The notes beneath the pieces are model-generated. The model was given only the letters and a program-made list of their open reading frames with translations. It had not been told where the DNA came from and made no database searches. 64,000 bases of DNA from Heyndrickxia acidicola (GTDB taxonomy: Bacteria; Bacillota; Bacilli; Bacillales; Bacillaceae_C): the NCBI RefSeq assembly GCF_001636425.1, contig NZ_KV440953.1, positions 2,120,847-2,184,846 on the forward strand, given 5' to 3'. How positions within the stretch are numbered: position 1 is the stretch's first letter; every line of letters starts with the position of its first letter. Both the position numbers and the translations under genes were made by a program. Below, in pieces: positions 54,695 through 63,373 of this stretch.

Positions 54695-55921
54695 TTAGTC
54701 AGCCACACGAACAACATTAATTCTCCACATTATGTAACTTGATATAATAACTACAAGACATCCACAAGCAATGAGAATGTGTGACATCGGGATTTTCAAA
54801 AATAACGCCAATGAAGTTAGTCCATAGGATAGTGGTGTTAGTCCGAGTGAAGCAGTAGAAGTAAGCCCCATTACTCTGCCCATTTTTTCACTTGGAGTAT
54901 TTTCTTGAATGATTGCAATGATTAAAGAACTAACTGAGATACAAACACCATAAACTGCAAGAGAAAATAATCCTTGAAATAAATTGTGAATCAACCCTAG
55001 AGTTAAGATACAAAAACCGGATAAAATCATTGCGCTTAATATAATCATCCCTCGTTTTTTTCGCACATTTATTATTGAAAAGACAATGGTTGCTCCCAAC
55101 ATCCCTAAAAACAAGGAACATTGCATAAAACTCAAGTTAAGGGCACTCGCACCTAACCTTTCATCAACAATAAGCGGAAGAGCAATATTAACTGGACCAA
55201 CTATAAAAAGGTTCACAATTAGAATAATTGCCATTAAGCTAGTTAGCAAGGTATCCTTTCTTACGAATCTATATCCAGATTTTAAGTTTTCAATTACAGA
55301 TTCTTCATTTTTTTGATGAATTGGAGATGAAGTATTAATAAAAAATACACTTATCCCACTTAACAATAAAAGTAGTCCGGTTACAGAAAAAAGAATAGTG
55401 AAAGAACCGATTGATAATAGTATACCGGCTAAAATTGGACTTACCATTGTGGAAAATAAGTTTGTTGATTGTAGAAATGAATTAGCTCTTGTCAGTTCTT
55501 CTTTATCAACAACTTCTGAAACAATAGACGAGTTCGCTGGATAAAATAGAGCATCTAAATTACCGAATAAAAACGCATATAAAAGCAAAACTGGGATGTT
55601 TGCGTTTTTAGTAGTAATTAAACCAACCAATGTAAACACCAATAATCCTCTTGTAATTAGTGACACAAACATAATATTTGTTTTACTATATTTATCAGAA
55701 AGAATTCCTCCAAAAAACATTAAAAACAATCGTGGTATACTGGTGAGCATAAGAATAATTCCCAAATAAGTTTTCATATTGAGTTCGTTAACTACATACC
55801 AACTCTCACCTAACAGGTAAATTCCAAAAGATAAACCTGTTAGTGTTCTTACTAACATTAAGAATATAAACTTTTTGTTTGCTATTAGAGCTTGTTTTTT
55901 TATTAATACTTGAGTATTCAT
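54695..55921 (-). CDS. MFS-family efflux transporter
   Basis: 408 residues with about 12 membrane helices. GGILSDKYSKTNIMFVSLIT is the loop 2-3 MFS motif, and the sequence style (LYAFLFGNLDALFYPANSSI, VVDKEELTRANSFLQ) matches the macrolide-efflux-like MFS_3 group. Start ATG 55921 with GGAGGG. A perfect 21-bp-arm palindrome lies just upstream of the start, so expression is probably under a dedicated repressor. Substrate unknown. Confidence 0.88.
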   Translation of the reverse strand: MNTQVLIKKQALIANKKFIFLMLVRTLTGLSFGIYLLGESWYVVNELNMKTYLGIILMLTSIPRLFLMFFGGILSDKYSKTNIMFVSLITRGLLVFTLVGLITTKNANIPVLLLYAFLFGNLDALFYPANSSIVSEVVDKEELTRANSFLQSTNLFSTMVSPILAGILLSIGSFTILFSVTGLLLLLSGISVFFINTSSPIHQKNEESVIENLKSGYRFVRKDTLLTSLMAIILIVNLFIVGPVNIALPLIVDERLGASALNLSFMQCSLFLGMLGATIVFSIINVRKKRGMIILSAMILSGFCILTLGLIHNLFQGLFSLAVYGVCISVSSLIIAIIQENTPSEKMGRVMGLTSTASLGLTPLSYGLTSLALFLKIPMSHILIACGCLVVIISSYIMWRINVVRVAD

Positions 55922-55941
55922 TTTAATTTTCCCTCCACTTC

Positions 55942-55987
55942 ATATCACATATATGTTATATTAATCAATATAACATATATGTGATAT
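55942..55987. promoter_or_regulatory. Perfect 21-bp inverted repeat, operator candidate
   Basis: Arms 55942-55962 and 55967-55987 are exact complements around AATC; each contains CACATATATGTTATATT. It lies 21 bases upstream of the MFS start and about 100 bases before the divergent XRE gene, covering the expected MFS promoter. It suits a large dimeric repressor or a transcript hairpin. Confidence 0.75.
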
Positions 55988-56083
55988 ATTATCGAACAAT
56001 TAAATTTATTTATAAAAATATAAAATGTTTCAGCTTTTAAAAAGTTGGTAGATGGATATTAAAAGTAAGGATGGTGTAATTTA

Positions 56084-56476
56084 ATGAGTGAAGTTAATGA
56101 TGTTAAGGAAGATACTTTAATGAAAAGCCAAGAGGAAGAGACTAAATTGGAATATGAGGTGGCTCAACAAATTATTTCCTTAAGGAAATCTTTAGGTTTG
56201 TCACAAAAGGAATTGGCTGAAAAGTTAAATACAAGACAAAGTGCTATATCAAGAATCGAAAAAGGTGAACAAAACATCTCTATAGGTTTGCTTGAAAAGA
56301 TTGCGGACGCTCTGGGGGGTGAAGTAAAAGTATCCCTGAATTTAAACCAGCAAGATGTTCCGGCTGCTACCGTTCCATCTAGTCAAGTGAATTCAGTACA
56401 ACCCGGTGGGCAAGTTAATCCAATCGGAGGAACATATCAAACCGTATCTCGGCAATACAATAATAATGTTTACTAG
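56084..56476 (+). CDS. XRE-family helix-turn-helix regulator with low-complexity tail
   Basis: 130 residues. Residues 20-85 are a classical XRE domain: IISLRKSLGLSQKELAEKLN, then TRQSAISRIEKGEQNISIGL and LEKIADALGGEVKVSLNL, of the HigA antitoxin-like type. The C-terminal 45 residues are Gln/Pro/Val-rich (SSQVNSVQPGGQVNPIGGTY), probably disordered. It is divergent from the MFS gene across the palindrome. It could bind that palindrome, but no toxin gene is next to it. Confidence 0.8.
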   Translation: MSEVNDVKEDTLMKSQEEETKLEYEVAQQIISLRKSLGLSQKELAEKLNTRQSAISRIEKGEQNISIGLLEKIADALGGEVKVSLNLNQQDVPAATVPSSQVNSVQPGGQVNPIGGTYQTVSRQYNNNVY

Positions 56477-56703
56477 AACATACTTTATCACGTTTCTAGG
56501 TGTACACTTGTGAGAAATATTATCAAATATTTCATTAAAAGGATTCAAAAGTTAAGTTACCTCTCGAAGGTCGTGATGTGAACCAACTAGCATTAGTAAT
56601 TGATGAATATATTATATAGTTTATATATAAAGTAATATTAATAATTGACAAAGAGAAAGGAGAGTTACCAAAATAACTCTCCTATTAATCATATTAATTT
56701 GTA

Positions 56704-57258
56704 TTAATATCTTGCCTGATAAGTTCCATCTTCATAGACCTTATATATATCGAGAGTACCGCTACCACCATTTTTTAGCATCGATTTAGAAACAAGTTTA
56801 ATAGTATAGTAAGTTCCTTTATTATCCTTATCCACTGCCCCACCTAAATCATCAAATAAAGTATCAGTATCATTTTCCTTATTTAATTTTTGTCTCAAGT
56901 ACTTTGCAGCTGCTACCCCACTTGTAATCTTGACACTTTTTTTCTTTAATTGAATCTTATTGTTAGTTCTAGACTGTTGACTAGTTGAGTTATTAGAACT
57001 ATTTTGAGTTGCTGGAGAAGTATTGGTTGAAGAATTACTTTGTTTAGAATTAGAGTTGCTGCCTATTATTGAAGGATTCTGATTGGAAGAGTTACCATCG
57101 TTTGTAGAAGATGAATTAGACTTGTTGTTTTGTCCTTGGTTTGAATTTTCTCCCTTTCTCTGTGATGAAGTAGGGGCTGGCCCCGAGCTGCTAGTGGAGT
57201 GACTACATCCGGCAAATATCAAAAGAGCTGGCAAAAGTAATCCGAGTGTTTTTTTCAT
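56704..57258 (-). CDS. Lipoprotein with Ser/Asn-rich linker
   Basis: 184 residues, ATG 57258 with AAAGGAGG. Signal peptide KKTLGLLLPALLIFAGC with a lipobox (FAGC) is followed by about 75 residues of Ser/Asn/Gln/Thr low complexity. A small C-terminal domain follows: KITSGVAAAKYLRQKLNKEN, YYTIKLVSKSMLKNGGSGTL, DIYKVYEDGTYQARY. This layout is common for Bacillus surface lipoproteins of unknown role. It will be anchored outside the membrane. Confidence 0.8.
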   Translation of the reverse strand: MKKTLGLLLPALLIFAGCSHSTSSSGPAPTSSQRKGENSNQGQNNKSNSSSTNDGNSSNQNPSIIGSNSNSKQSNSSTNTSPATQNSSNNSTSQQSRTNNKIQLKKKSVKITSGVAAAKYLRQKLNKENDTDTLFDDLGGAVDKDNKGTYYTIKLVSKSMLKNGGSGTLDIYKVYEDGTYQARY

Positions 57259-57432
57259 ATTGAACCTCCTTTAAATTAGAAGACTTGTTTTTTTACCCTG
57301 TTTTTCTATCTACTATTCTATATTATTTTGGAAAGTTTTGCTGATAATGGTAATAGCTTACTTGATTGGTTTGAAAAAGGGGTATTAAAATTACAAAGTG
57401 TCTACAGTTGCTGTATGTATAGTAATTTCTTT

Positions 57433-57804
57433 CTATTGTTTATATTTTAATGCATCTTTTACTACCAACATCATTTCTATTAATTCATCACGACTTATTA
57501 ACTTAACATCAGTAGATTGAGCCAAATTAACAGCCTATTTTATAAAATGACTATTTGTGACAACCCATGCCCGATTCGCAGAATAATAAATCTTAGCGGA
57601 GACAATTTCCTGTACTGCTTTAATCCCAACGTTGTTTTTATATCTTTTGGCTTGTACAACAATCCGACCATCTCTTCCATCCAGTACCAGATCTGCTCCA
57701 TAGTCATTCGTTGAAGGAGTAGTCTGAACCTTATAGCCCAATTGCTTAAATAAGACTAATAAATAACGTTCAAACTGGATACCATTTGGGGTTAAATAAC
57801 CCAA
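57433..57804 (-). pseudogene. Mrr-like restriction endonuclease domain, truncated and amber-interrupted
   Basis: The frame starts without a proper start (a stop lies about 20 codons upstream of TPNGIQFERYLLVLFKQLGY). NDYGADLVLDGRDGRIVVQAKRY carries the Asp and QxK catalytic residues of Mrr_cat nucleases, and WVVTNSHF the following strand. TAG at 57535-57537 interrupts, after which AVNLAQSTDVKLISRDELIE continues the same domain to 57433. Relatives have a Gln or Lys-type codon there. N-terminal DNA-binding parts are missing. Confidence 0.75.
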
Positions 57805-58058
57805 TTCATTTCCCCATCCATCTTGAGGATTGGGCTAAATATGGTTTCCCACCATTGTTAGGAAGCGCATAAAGTTTAGGTGGAACACCGTTTTGCGATA
57901 AACTGACATGCTATTAATAAAATAACAATAATCAAATAGAGAGCAAATCTATCCATCAAGCATCTTCACTTCTCTTTCAACTATAAACATGATATCGTTG
58001 ATCCTTTTATTTTCTTATTAATAAAATGAAGAAGTTTGCTCTTATAAATGAAAATAAA

Positions 58059-58087
58059 AAACAATTTAATCTCTGATTAAATTGTTT
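58059..58087 (-). terminator. Terminator of the 58100 microprotein gene
   Basis: Perfect 13-bp arms AAACAATTTAATC/GATTAAATTGTTT with a 3-base loop and T-run on the minus strand. Confidence 0.85.
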
Positions 58088-58099
58088 GTCTAATTAATT

Positions 58100-58279
58100 T
58101 TATACGTGATTTTCAAATAAATCTTTATATTGCGCTTTTCGCCTATAAACCACTTGGCCGGTTTGTTCTTTTCCCTTTATCGGTGCGATAGCCTTAACAC
58201 CAACAACAGGCTCACCAACTTTGTATAAGTCTTTTATTGGCAGAACCCTTTTTTGTGCTGGATTTATTATTCTGGCCAT
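58100..58279 (-). CDS. KIGE-type microprotein, paralogue 2
   Basis: 59 residues, ATG 58279 with GGAGG. ARIINPAQKRVLPIKDLYKV, GEPVVGVKAIAPIKGKEQTG and QVVYRRKAQYKDLFENHV share the Y-K-(V/I)-G-E, V-G-(V/E)-(R/K)-A, K-G-K-E and G-(R/Q)-VVY-RRK pattern of the genes at 42379 and 58503. It has its own terminator, so it is expressed alone. Function unknown. Confidence 0.7.
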   Translation of the reverse strand: MARIINPAQKRVLPIKDLYKVGEPVVGVKAIAPIKGKEQTGQVVYRRKAQYKDLFENHV

Positions 58280-58502
58280 TAAAGAGCACCTCCAAATGGA
58301 TAATTGATAGTTCTCATCAAATCATAATTAACAAGAAACTGTGAGCTCATTTCTTCATCATTTATTATAATAGTTGTCCCGGAAAAATCGTTACTGTTAT
58401 TACCAATTTGTTACTTATAGGATAGGAGAGCATATCAAATAAGTCTTAAACAAGCGTTTTGTAGAGTTAAAGTGCAAAGTTTATACGGATAAAAGGGAAG
58501 GA

Positions 58503-58700
58503 TTATATATCTCTCTCTTTGCCAACTAACTTCTTATACGGATCATATCTATAATCTGGTTTTCGTTTGTAAACCACTCTTCCCCATTCTTCCTTACCAG
58601 TTTTGGAGGTAAAAACCGCTCTTTCACCTTCAACAGCTTCACCGATTTTATAAGATGATTTCCCCCTGCCATGTTGTGATGTCTTTTCTTCTCGATTCAA
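58503..58700 (-). CDS. KIGE-type microprotein, paralogue 3
   Basis: 65 residues from TTG 58700, GGAGGTG at seven bases. GKSSYKIGEAVEGERAVFTS and KTGKEEWGRVVYKRKPDYRY align closely with the 42379 copy (GKSSYKIGED, GRVVYKRKPEY). Three paralogues in one window suggest duplication with the mobile backbone. Function unknown. Confidence 0.7.
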   Translation of the reverse strand: MNREEKTSQHGRGKSSYKIGEAVEGERAVFTSKTGKEEWGRVVYKRKPDYRYDPYKKLVGKERDI

Positions 58701-60065
58701 GTAGATACACCTCCAGAGATAATTAGCTAATCAAAATGATTGTGAATTCTTTTAAACGCCTCTATTATTATACCCTTGAAAAATTCACCTATTCTAATTA
58801 TATAAACCACTAGTACAAACTATGCGTATGTGTAAAGTATTTATATATGCTTATTATCGATAATTTTTACATCAACAATTTCACTTAACTTTATGTAATC
58901 TAGCCCATCTGTTCCTGACTTCAGTCTCAGCTCTTGCTTTACTGAATCTATGTAATGTATCCAACCTATATATTGGTATAATTGTGCTTTGTTAAAGTTC
59001 CTTGTTGTTTTTACACAAGTGAAAGAATAAATTACAGAACATGGATGAGCGGGTAATGGATGGAATTTTAAAGCAAATTCTTAACAAAAGTTAAAAGAGC
59101 TGCGGAAAGATATACCCGCAGTAAAAGAAGAGCAGGCCAGACTACTAAAGAGTCTTATTGATAAATTTGGTACAAATACAAAAAAATTATAAAACATGTT
59201 TAAGATAGAACAGGTGCTTTAAATAAACGCGGTTTAGAATGGAAAAGTATAACAAAGGTTATTGAGACAGTATAGCATGAAGTCCGTTGTCGTTTATTAA
59301 TATTAACAATATTCTTTTACAGAGACAAAAAATTAAAATGGTCCCTAATTAGCGAACGTATTATTGGAAACCAATATTAGTTACTATTCCTAAGCTTGAT
59401 GTACCAATGGATAAGTAATAATTGAGCCTTTCTTTAATATCTAAAAAAATAACGGTCGTCATATTGGTAACTATTATTAGTTACCAGTAAATTGTTTTAA
59501 GATAATATATAGCAAAAAGAGGGTACCAGTAATCCACTAATGAGGGAAGCCCTGGTTTTTTCAGAGTTTTCGTCATTAGCTCCAATATGAATATATATAT
59601 GCGATAGGAAAGTTTCAAGATTATATTTAAAACGCTAATTTTAATTGATATTCAAAGGGCTTCTATTCCTCCGAAAATAGAAGTTTATCGGAAGTAAATT
59701 AATTTAACCGGTAAAATTAAAACGAGCCCCATCAAAGTGTTCCAATAAAGGAAACTGGCAAAATTTTTGTTTCACTACTAGTTGTTCACTATTGTCCGTT
59801 AATGCAAAGTTAATTTATTTATATTTTCACATTATAGAATCGGCCAGTTATATGTGCTCTAATTCTTCCTTAGAAATTCAGTTCAAGCATTTTTTCGGAG
59901 CTCCTCTCTCCTAAGATTTCGGAATATTAACATCCTCGCACTTTTCCAGTTGTCTTCCAAACCTTATTATTAACAACCAAACATCTAATGATTGATCTTG
60001 GTACATCAATTATATTTTGTATAATTATTTCCACCTTTGTTTTGAAAGGACTATCGGTTCTTAGA

Positions 60066-60098
60066 ACAATTGGGTGCACTTAAAGTGTACCCAATTGT
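60066..60098. terminator. 16-bp hairpin, possible terminator
   Basis: ACAATTGGGTGCACTT and AAGTGTACCCAATTGT, one mismatch, one-base loop. No T-run follows and no gene is nearby, so it may be a recombination or protein-binding dyad instead. Confidence 0.4.
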
Positions 60099-60654
60099 CC
60101 CTATGAACCCGTTCATAGACCTAACAATCTTAAATCTAGTTGTAGCAAGAGTTTTAGAAACAGAAAATGATTCCTTTTTCGGGACTAATATACTGTGAAG
60201 CGCTAACTTTTCGTCTTGTTTTTTTATCATTTTCCTTACAAAAAACATGTCTGTTTTTAAATTTTAAAAGTTGCAAAATATGCAGTTGGACGTATTAAAA
60301 TACAGTTCCAAAAAAGAAAAGCACTTTATTGCTATCTATTCCCCAAATTGTCGTTCCTTCCACCCTTATAAACTGTGATATTTTATAAAATAATTAAATT
60401 AGCTAAGGGGATAAAGTCCCAGAGGAACTCCTTCAAACTTCTACTTTAAACGCCAATATTATTAATTACTGTCTCCTTTTTCCTCACCCACTACCCAAAA
60501 AAACATCCTTCAAGATGCTTAATAAAGCCAAATATTTTTGCAGTCTTTATTTTAGCCAATTTTGACTGCGAGCTTTTACAAACAAACTTTTAGCTGAGAG
60601 TTAAAATCTTACTACATTAAATAGTTATTTTATGATGTGAACTACTTCCTCTAA

Positions 60655-60893
60655 AATCCATTTTAGGATTAATACATTCCCTCAGAATAACACTGGTGGT
60701 CAAAGTAGAAAAGGAATAGTAAGCATAGATATTACAAGCTTTTAAACTATTGATATGTAAAATTTCTGTAAAATAATTTAATGTATGATGCAGTGAATAG
60801 TTTTTCATCAGCTTCTTTTGTTCCTACCCTCAAATGTCTTGACATTAAGTCGCAGACACTTTTTTGAAAACAGATGTAGTAGTGTTTACCTTA
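60655..60893. repeat. Non-coding repeat block, copy B (homologous to 11.79-12.05 kb)
   Basis: Carries the same ordered landmarks as copy A in the same orientation: GGATTAATA, CCTCAG, ACACTGGTGGTC, GATATGTAAAA and the terminal GATGTAGTAGTGTTTACCTT. About 49 kb separates the copies. Confidence 0.55.
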
Positions 60894-61049
60894 TTTCTTC
60901 AAATTTAAGTGCATATAAAAAATTAAACTAACGGAATAATAACATTTTGAAAAATTCTACTTGGATATATATCCCTTTTAAAAATAAATGGAATAATCTT
61001 TGTCCATAATGTTAAAAAATAACAAAAAAACAGTTGAAAGGAAATTCCA

Positions 61050-61277
61050 ATGGGTAGAAGAAAATTTAAATACACAAAAGGTAAAGTTATTATCGCAGTC
61101 ATTTATGCTTTAGTAATAATTATTTTTGAACATCCCAACACGCTGTATTTCATTGTACCTGGAGCATTATTAGTTGGAGCATATTTCTATCTACTTACTT
61201 TTAAAAAGTACAATAGAAATATTCTTAAAGTAACAGACCATCTGTTTGTCGCTTTAATTTATAAATATAAGTTTTGA
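61050..61277 (+). CDS. Small two-span membrane protein, 75 aa
   Basis: ATG after GAAAGGA at seven bases. Basic N-terminus GRRKFKYTKGK, two hydrophobic helices (VIIAVIYALVIIIF and LYFIVPGALLVGAYFYLLTF) and a basic tail. Unrecognised. Confidence 0.5.
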   Translation: MGRRKFKYTKGKVIIAVIYALVIIIFEHPNTLYFIVPGALLVGAYFYLLTFKKYNRNILKVTDHLFVALIYKYKF

Positions 61278-61563
61278 TTTAGCCAAACAGCCTAATGTTC
61301 AGTACTTCTATTTCATGTTCAATACTTTGAAGTTTTGACAATACCAATAGTTTACTTGTAAATAAATTTTTTTTACAACCTGACAAACTCATAAAAAACC
61401 TTTGATTATTAATACATGGGTTATAAACAAAATAAAAATAGCATTTTATTTTAATCACATTAATTCATATCACAAATGCCTCTTTTTAAAAAATTTAGAT
61501 ACTTTTCGCTTGCCAAAATTATTTTGTTAATTTATTATGTTAATAACTTAATATTAACAAGGG

Positions 61564-61620
61564 AAACCCCCAATGAAGATTTATATCAATTGATATAGAT
61601 TTAGTCATTGGGGGTTTTTT
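61564..61620 (+). terminator. Strong terminator upstream of the excisionase gene
   Basis: AAACCCCCAATGA and TCATTGGGGGTTTTTT with an inner ATATCAATTGATAT dyad. It shields the excisionase/integrase unit from upstream transcription. Confidence 0.85.
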
Positions 61621-61772
61621 GTCTTCAAGTTTATCTGTTCATGAAAAGAAGTTGATACATTCGATTTAAAAATTCCAGTTAACTAGGACAATATTAAGTT
61701 TTATATTACCACTAGCTCATATCTGTAGATTGAAGAAGCTAAGATTATTCACTACCTATAGGAGGATTAAAC

Positions 61773-61979
61773 ATGACTTATAAAACTCAAGAAGAATTGC
61801 CATTATTTTTAACAGCTCATGATATTTCAAATCTGTTAAGTGTATCTGAACCAACATCTTATAAAATTATGAAACAAGAAGGATTTCCGTTAATAAAATT
61901 TGTTGGTTGCCGATCCATGAGGGTAAAACGTGATGACTTTTTTGAATGGCTCAATAGTGTAAAAGGAAATTTGAAATAA
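61773..61979 (+). CDS. Excisionase-like HTH protein
   Basis: 68 residues, ATG with AGGAGG at eight bases. TAHDISNLLSVSEPTSYKIM then KQEGFPLIKFVGCRSMRVKR is a MerR/HTH_17-type winged helix of the Xis/excisionase group. It is 16 bases before the integrase gene, as in Tn916-like and phage modules, where Xis bends att DNA and steers the integrase to excision. Confidence 0.82.
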   Translation: MTYKTQEELPLFLTAHDISNLLSVSEPTSYKIMKQEGFPLIKFVGCRSMRVKRDDFFEWLNSVKGNLK

Positions 61980-61995
61980 GGAAGGATACTTCAAA

Positions 61996-63201
61996 TTGGA
62001 TACTAAAAAAATAGTTAAAAAGGGCAAAAAAGGATATTACTTTCGAACTGATATTGGTAAGGATCCAATTACAGGACGAAGATTACAAAAGAATTTTGGA
62101 CCATTTAACACAAAAAGAGAGGCTGAAGCTGATTTAATTAATATTAGATATCAAGTGAGAAATGGAACTTTTTTCAAACCATCTTATAAAGCATTTGATG
62201 ATTTTATTAATGAATGGTTTGATACGGTATATTGCTCTGGAAAAGTCGAGACTACTATAGAAAGAAGGAGATACATTATTGGTAGTCAACTAATTCCATA
62301 CTTCAAGAAAACCCCATTAGAAAATATTGACGCGCGTCAATTAGATCAATTTTTTAATGTTTTGAGAAACAATGGCCGAATTATTAAATATAAAAAAGAT
62401 GGATCAGGTAATACAAATGAAAATACAAAAAAACCGTTATCAGATTCATATCTAAAAATTATTTACTCTCTTCTTAATCAAGCGTTTGCTACTGCTATAA
62501 AATGGAAATTAGTAAAAGAAAATCCAATGATAGACATTAGTAATAAACCAAAAGTAAAAGATAATAAAAATAAGGCAGATAAAGCATTCTCAAAAGAAGA
62601 ATTAAAAATATTCTTAGAAGCAGTAGCAAAGAAACATGTGTACTTACCTTTTGTACTAGATGCATATACTGGAATTCGTCGCAGTGAACTTCTAGGTCTT
62701 AAATGGGATTATGTGGATTTCATTAACCATACTATCCAAATAAGTGGAACATTAAATAGAGTTAAGGGTAAAGGCTTGATATACACAAAAAAAGCTAAAT
62801 CTGAAAAGTCTCTGAATAGAACAATACCAATTCCAGAAATCATTCTTAATTTACTTCGAAAAGAAAAACAATTACAAGATGAAATGAAAAAAGAATATGG
62901 AAATGATTTTAATAAAGAGAATTATGTATTTATTAAATATGACGGAACTCCAATTGCACCTGACTATTTAACGAAAGAATTCAGAAAAATAATTGGATCT
63001 TTAAATATAAAACAAACAACGTTACACGGTTTAAGGCATACAACAGCTACACTTCTTATGAAACTTAATAAAAACCCCAGAGTAATTAGTGATATTTTAG
63101 GTCATTCTAAAGTTCAAGTGACCATGGACTTCTATTCACATGTGAATCTAGAAATAATGAGAGAAGCTGTGGGAGATCTTGGGGATTTTATCGCTTCATA
63201 A
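61996..63201 (+). CDS. Tyrosine integrase (Tn916/phage type)
   Basis: 401 residues from TTG 61996 (AAGGAAGG before it). N-terminal AP2-like arm-binding domain (KKGKKGYYFRTDIGKDPITG), SAM-like core-binding domain, then catalysis: DAYTGIRRSELLGLKWDYVD (Arg), AKSEKSLNRTIPI (Lys), TTLHGLRHTTATLLM (His, Arg), ILGHSKVQVTMDFYSHV (His, Tyr). All key residues are present, so it may be active. It forms a unit with the excisionase and has its own terminator. Confidence 0.92.
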   Translation: MDTKKIVKKGKKGYYFRTDIGKDPITGRRLQKNFGPFNTKREAEADLINIRYQVRNGTFFKPSYKAFDDFINEWFDTVYCSGKVETTIERRRYIIGSQLIPYFKKTPLENIDARQLDQFFNVLRNNGRIIKYKKDGSGNTNENTKKPLSDSYLKIIYSLLNQAFATAIKWKLVKENPMIDISNKPKVKDNKNKADKAFSKEELKIFLEAVAKKHVYLPFVLDAYTGIRRSELLGLKWDYVDFINHTIQISGTLNRVKGKGLIYTKKAKSEKSLNRTIPIPEIILNLLRKEKQLQDEMKKEYGNDFNKENYVFIKYDGTPIAPDYLTKEFRKIIGSLNIKQTTLHGLRHTTATLLMKLNKNPRVISDILGHSKVQVTMDFYSHVNLEIMREAVGDLGDFIAS

Positions 63202-63211
63202 TATAGAAGAA

Positions 63212-63248
63212 TGGAACGTAAACTTTTTTAGTTTACGTTCCATTTTTA
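63212..63248 (+). terminator. Integrase terminator
   Basis: TGGAACGTAAAC and GTTTACGTTCCA, seven-base loop, followed by TTTTTATTTT; ten bases past the stop. Confidence 0.9.
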
Positions 63249-63373
63249 TTTTCCCAATAATGAATCTAGGAAAAAAAAGCACAATTTTTCAACATATGGT
63301 TTATCAATTTCTGTTAAAATAAAGACACCGCATACTACACACTATTCCAAAATTAGGATGGAGTGTAAACACT

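Larger units (their letters stand above)
58701..61049. other. 2.3-kb gene-poor stretch
   Basis: No supported gene. Around 59041-59200 there is a decayed frame (MDERVMDGILKQILNK and onward) with several stops, perhaps once a coiled-coil plasmid protein. A hairpin lies at 60066-60098 and a repeat block at 60655-60893. Confidence 0.45.

Noticed and set aside
60051-60248. A 65-aa minus-strand ORF around the 60.07-kb hairpin
   Set aside because: No ribosome site, the hairpin falls in its 3' part, and the composition looks random; not supported as a gene.
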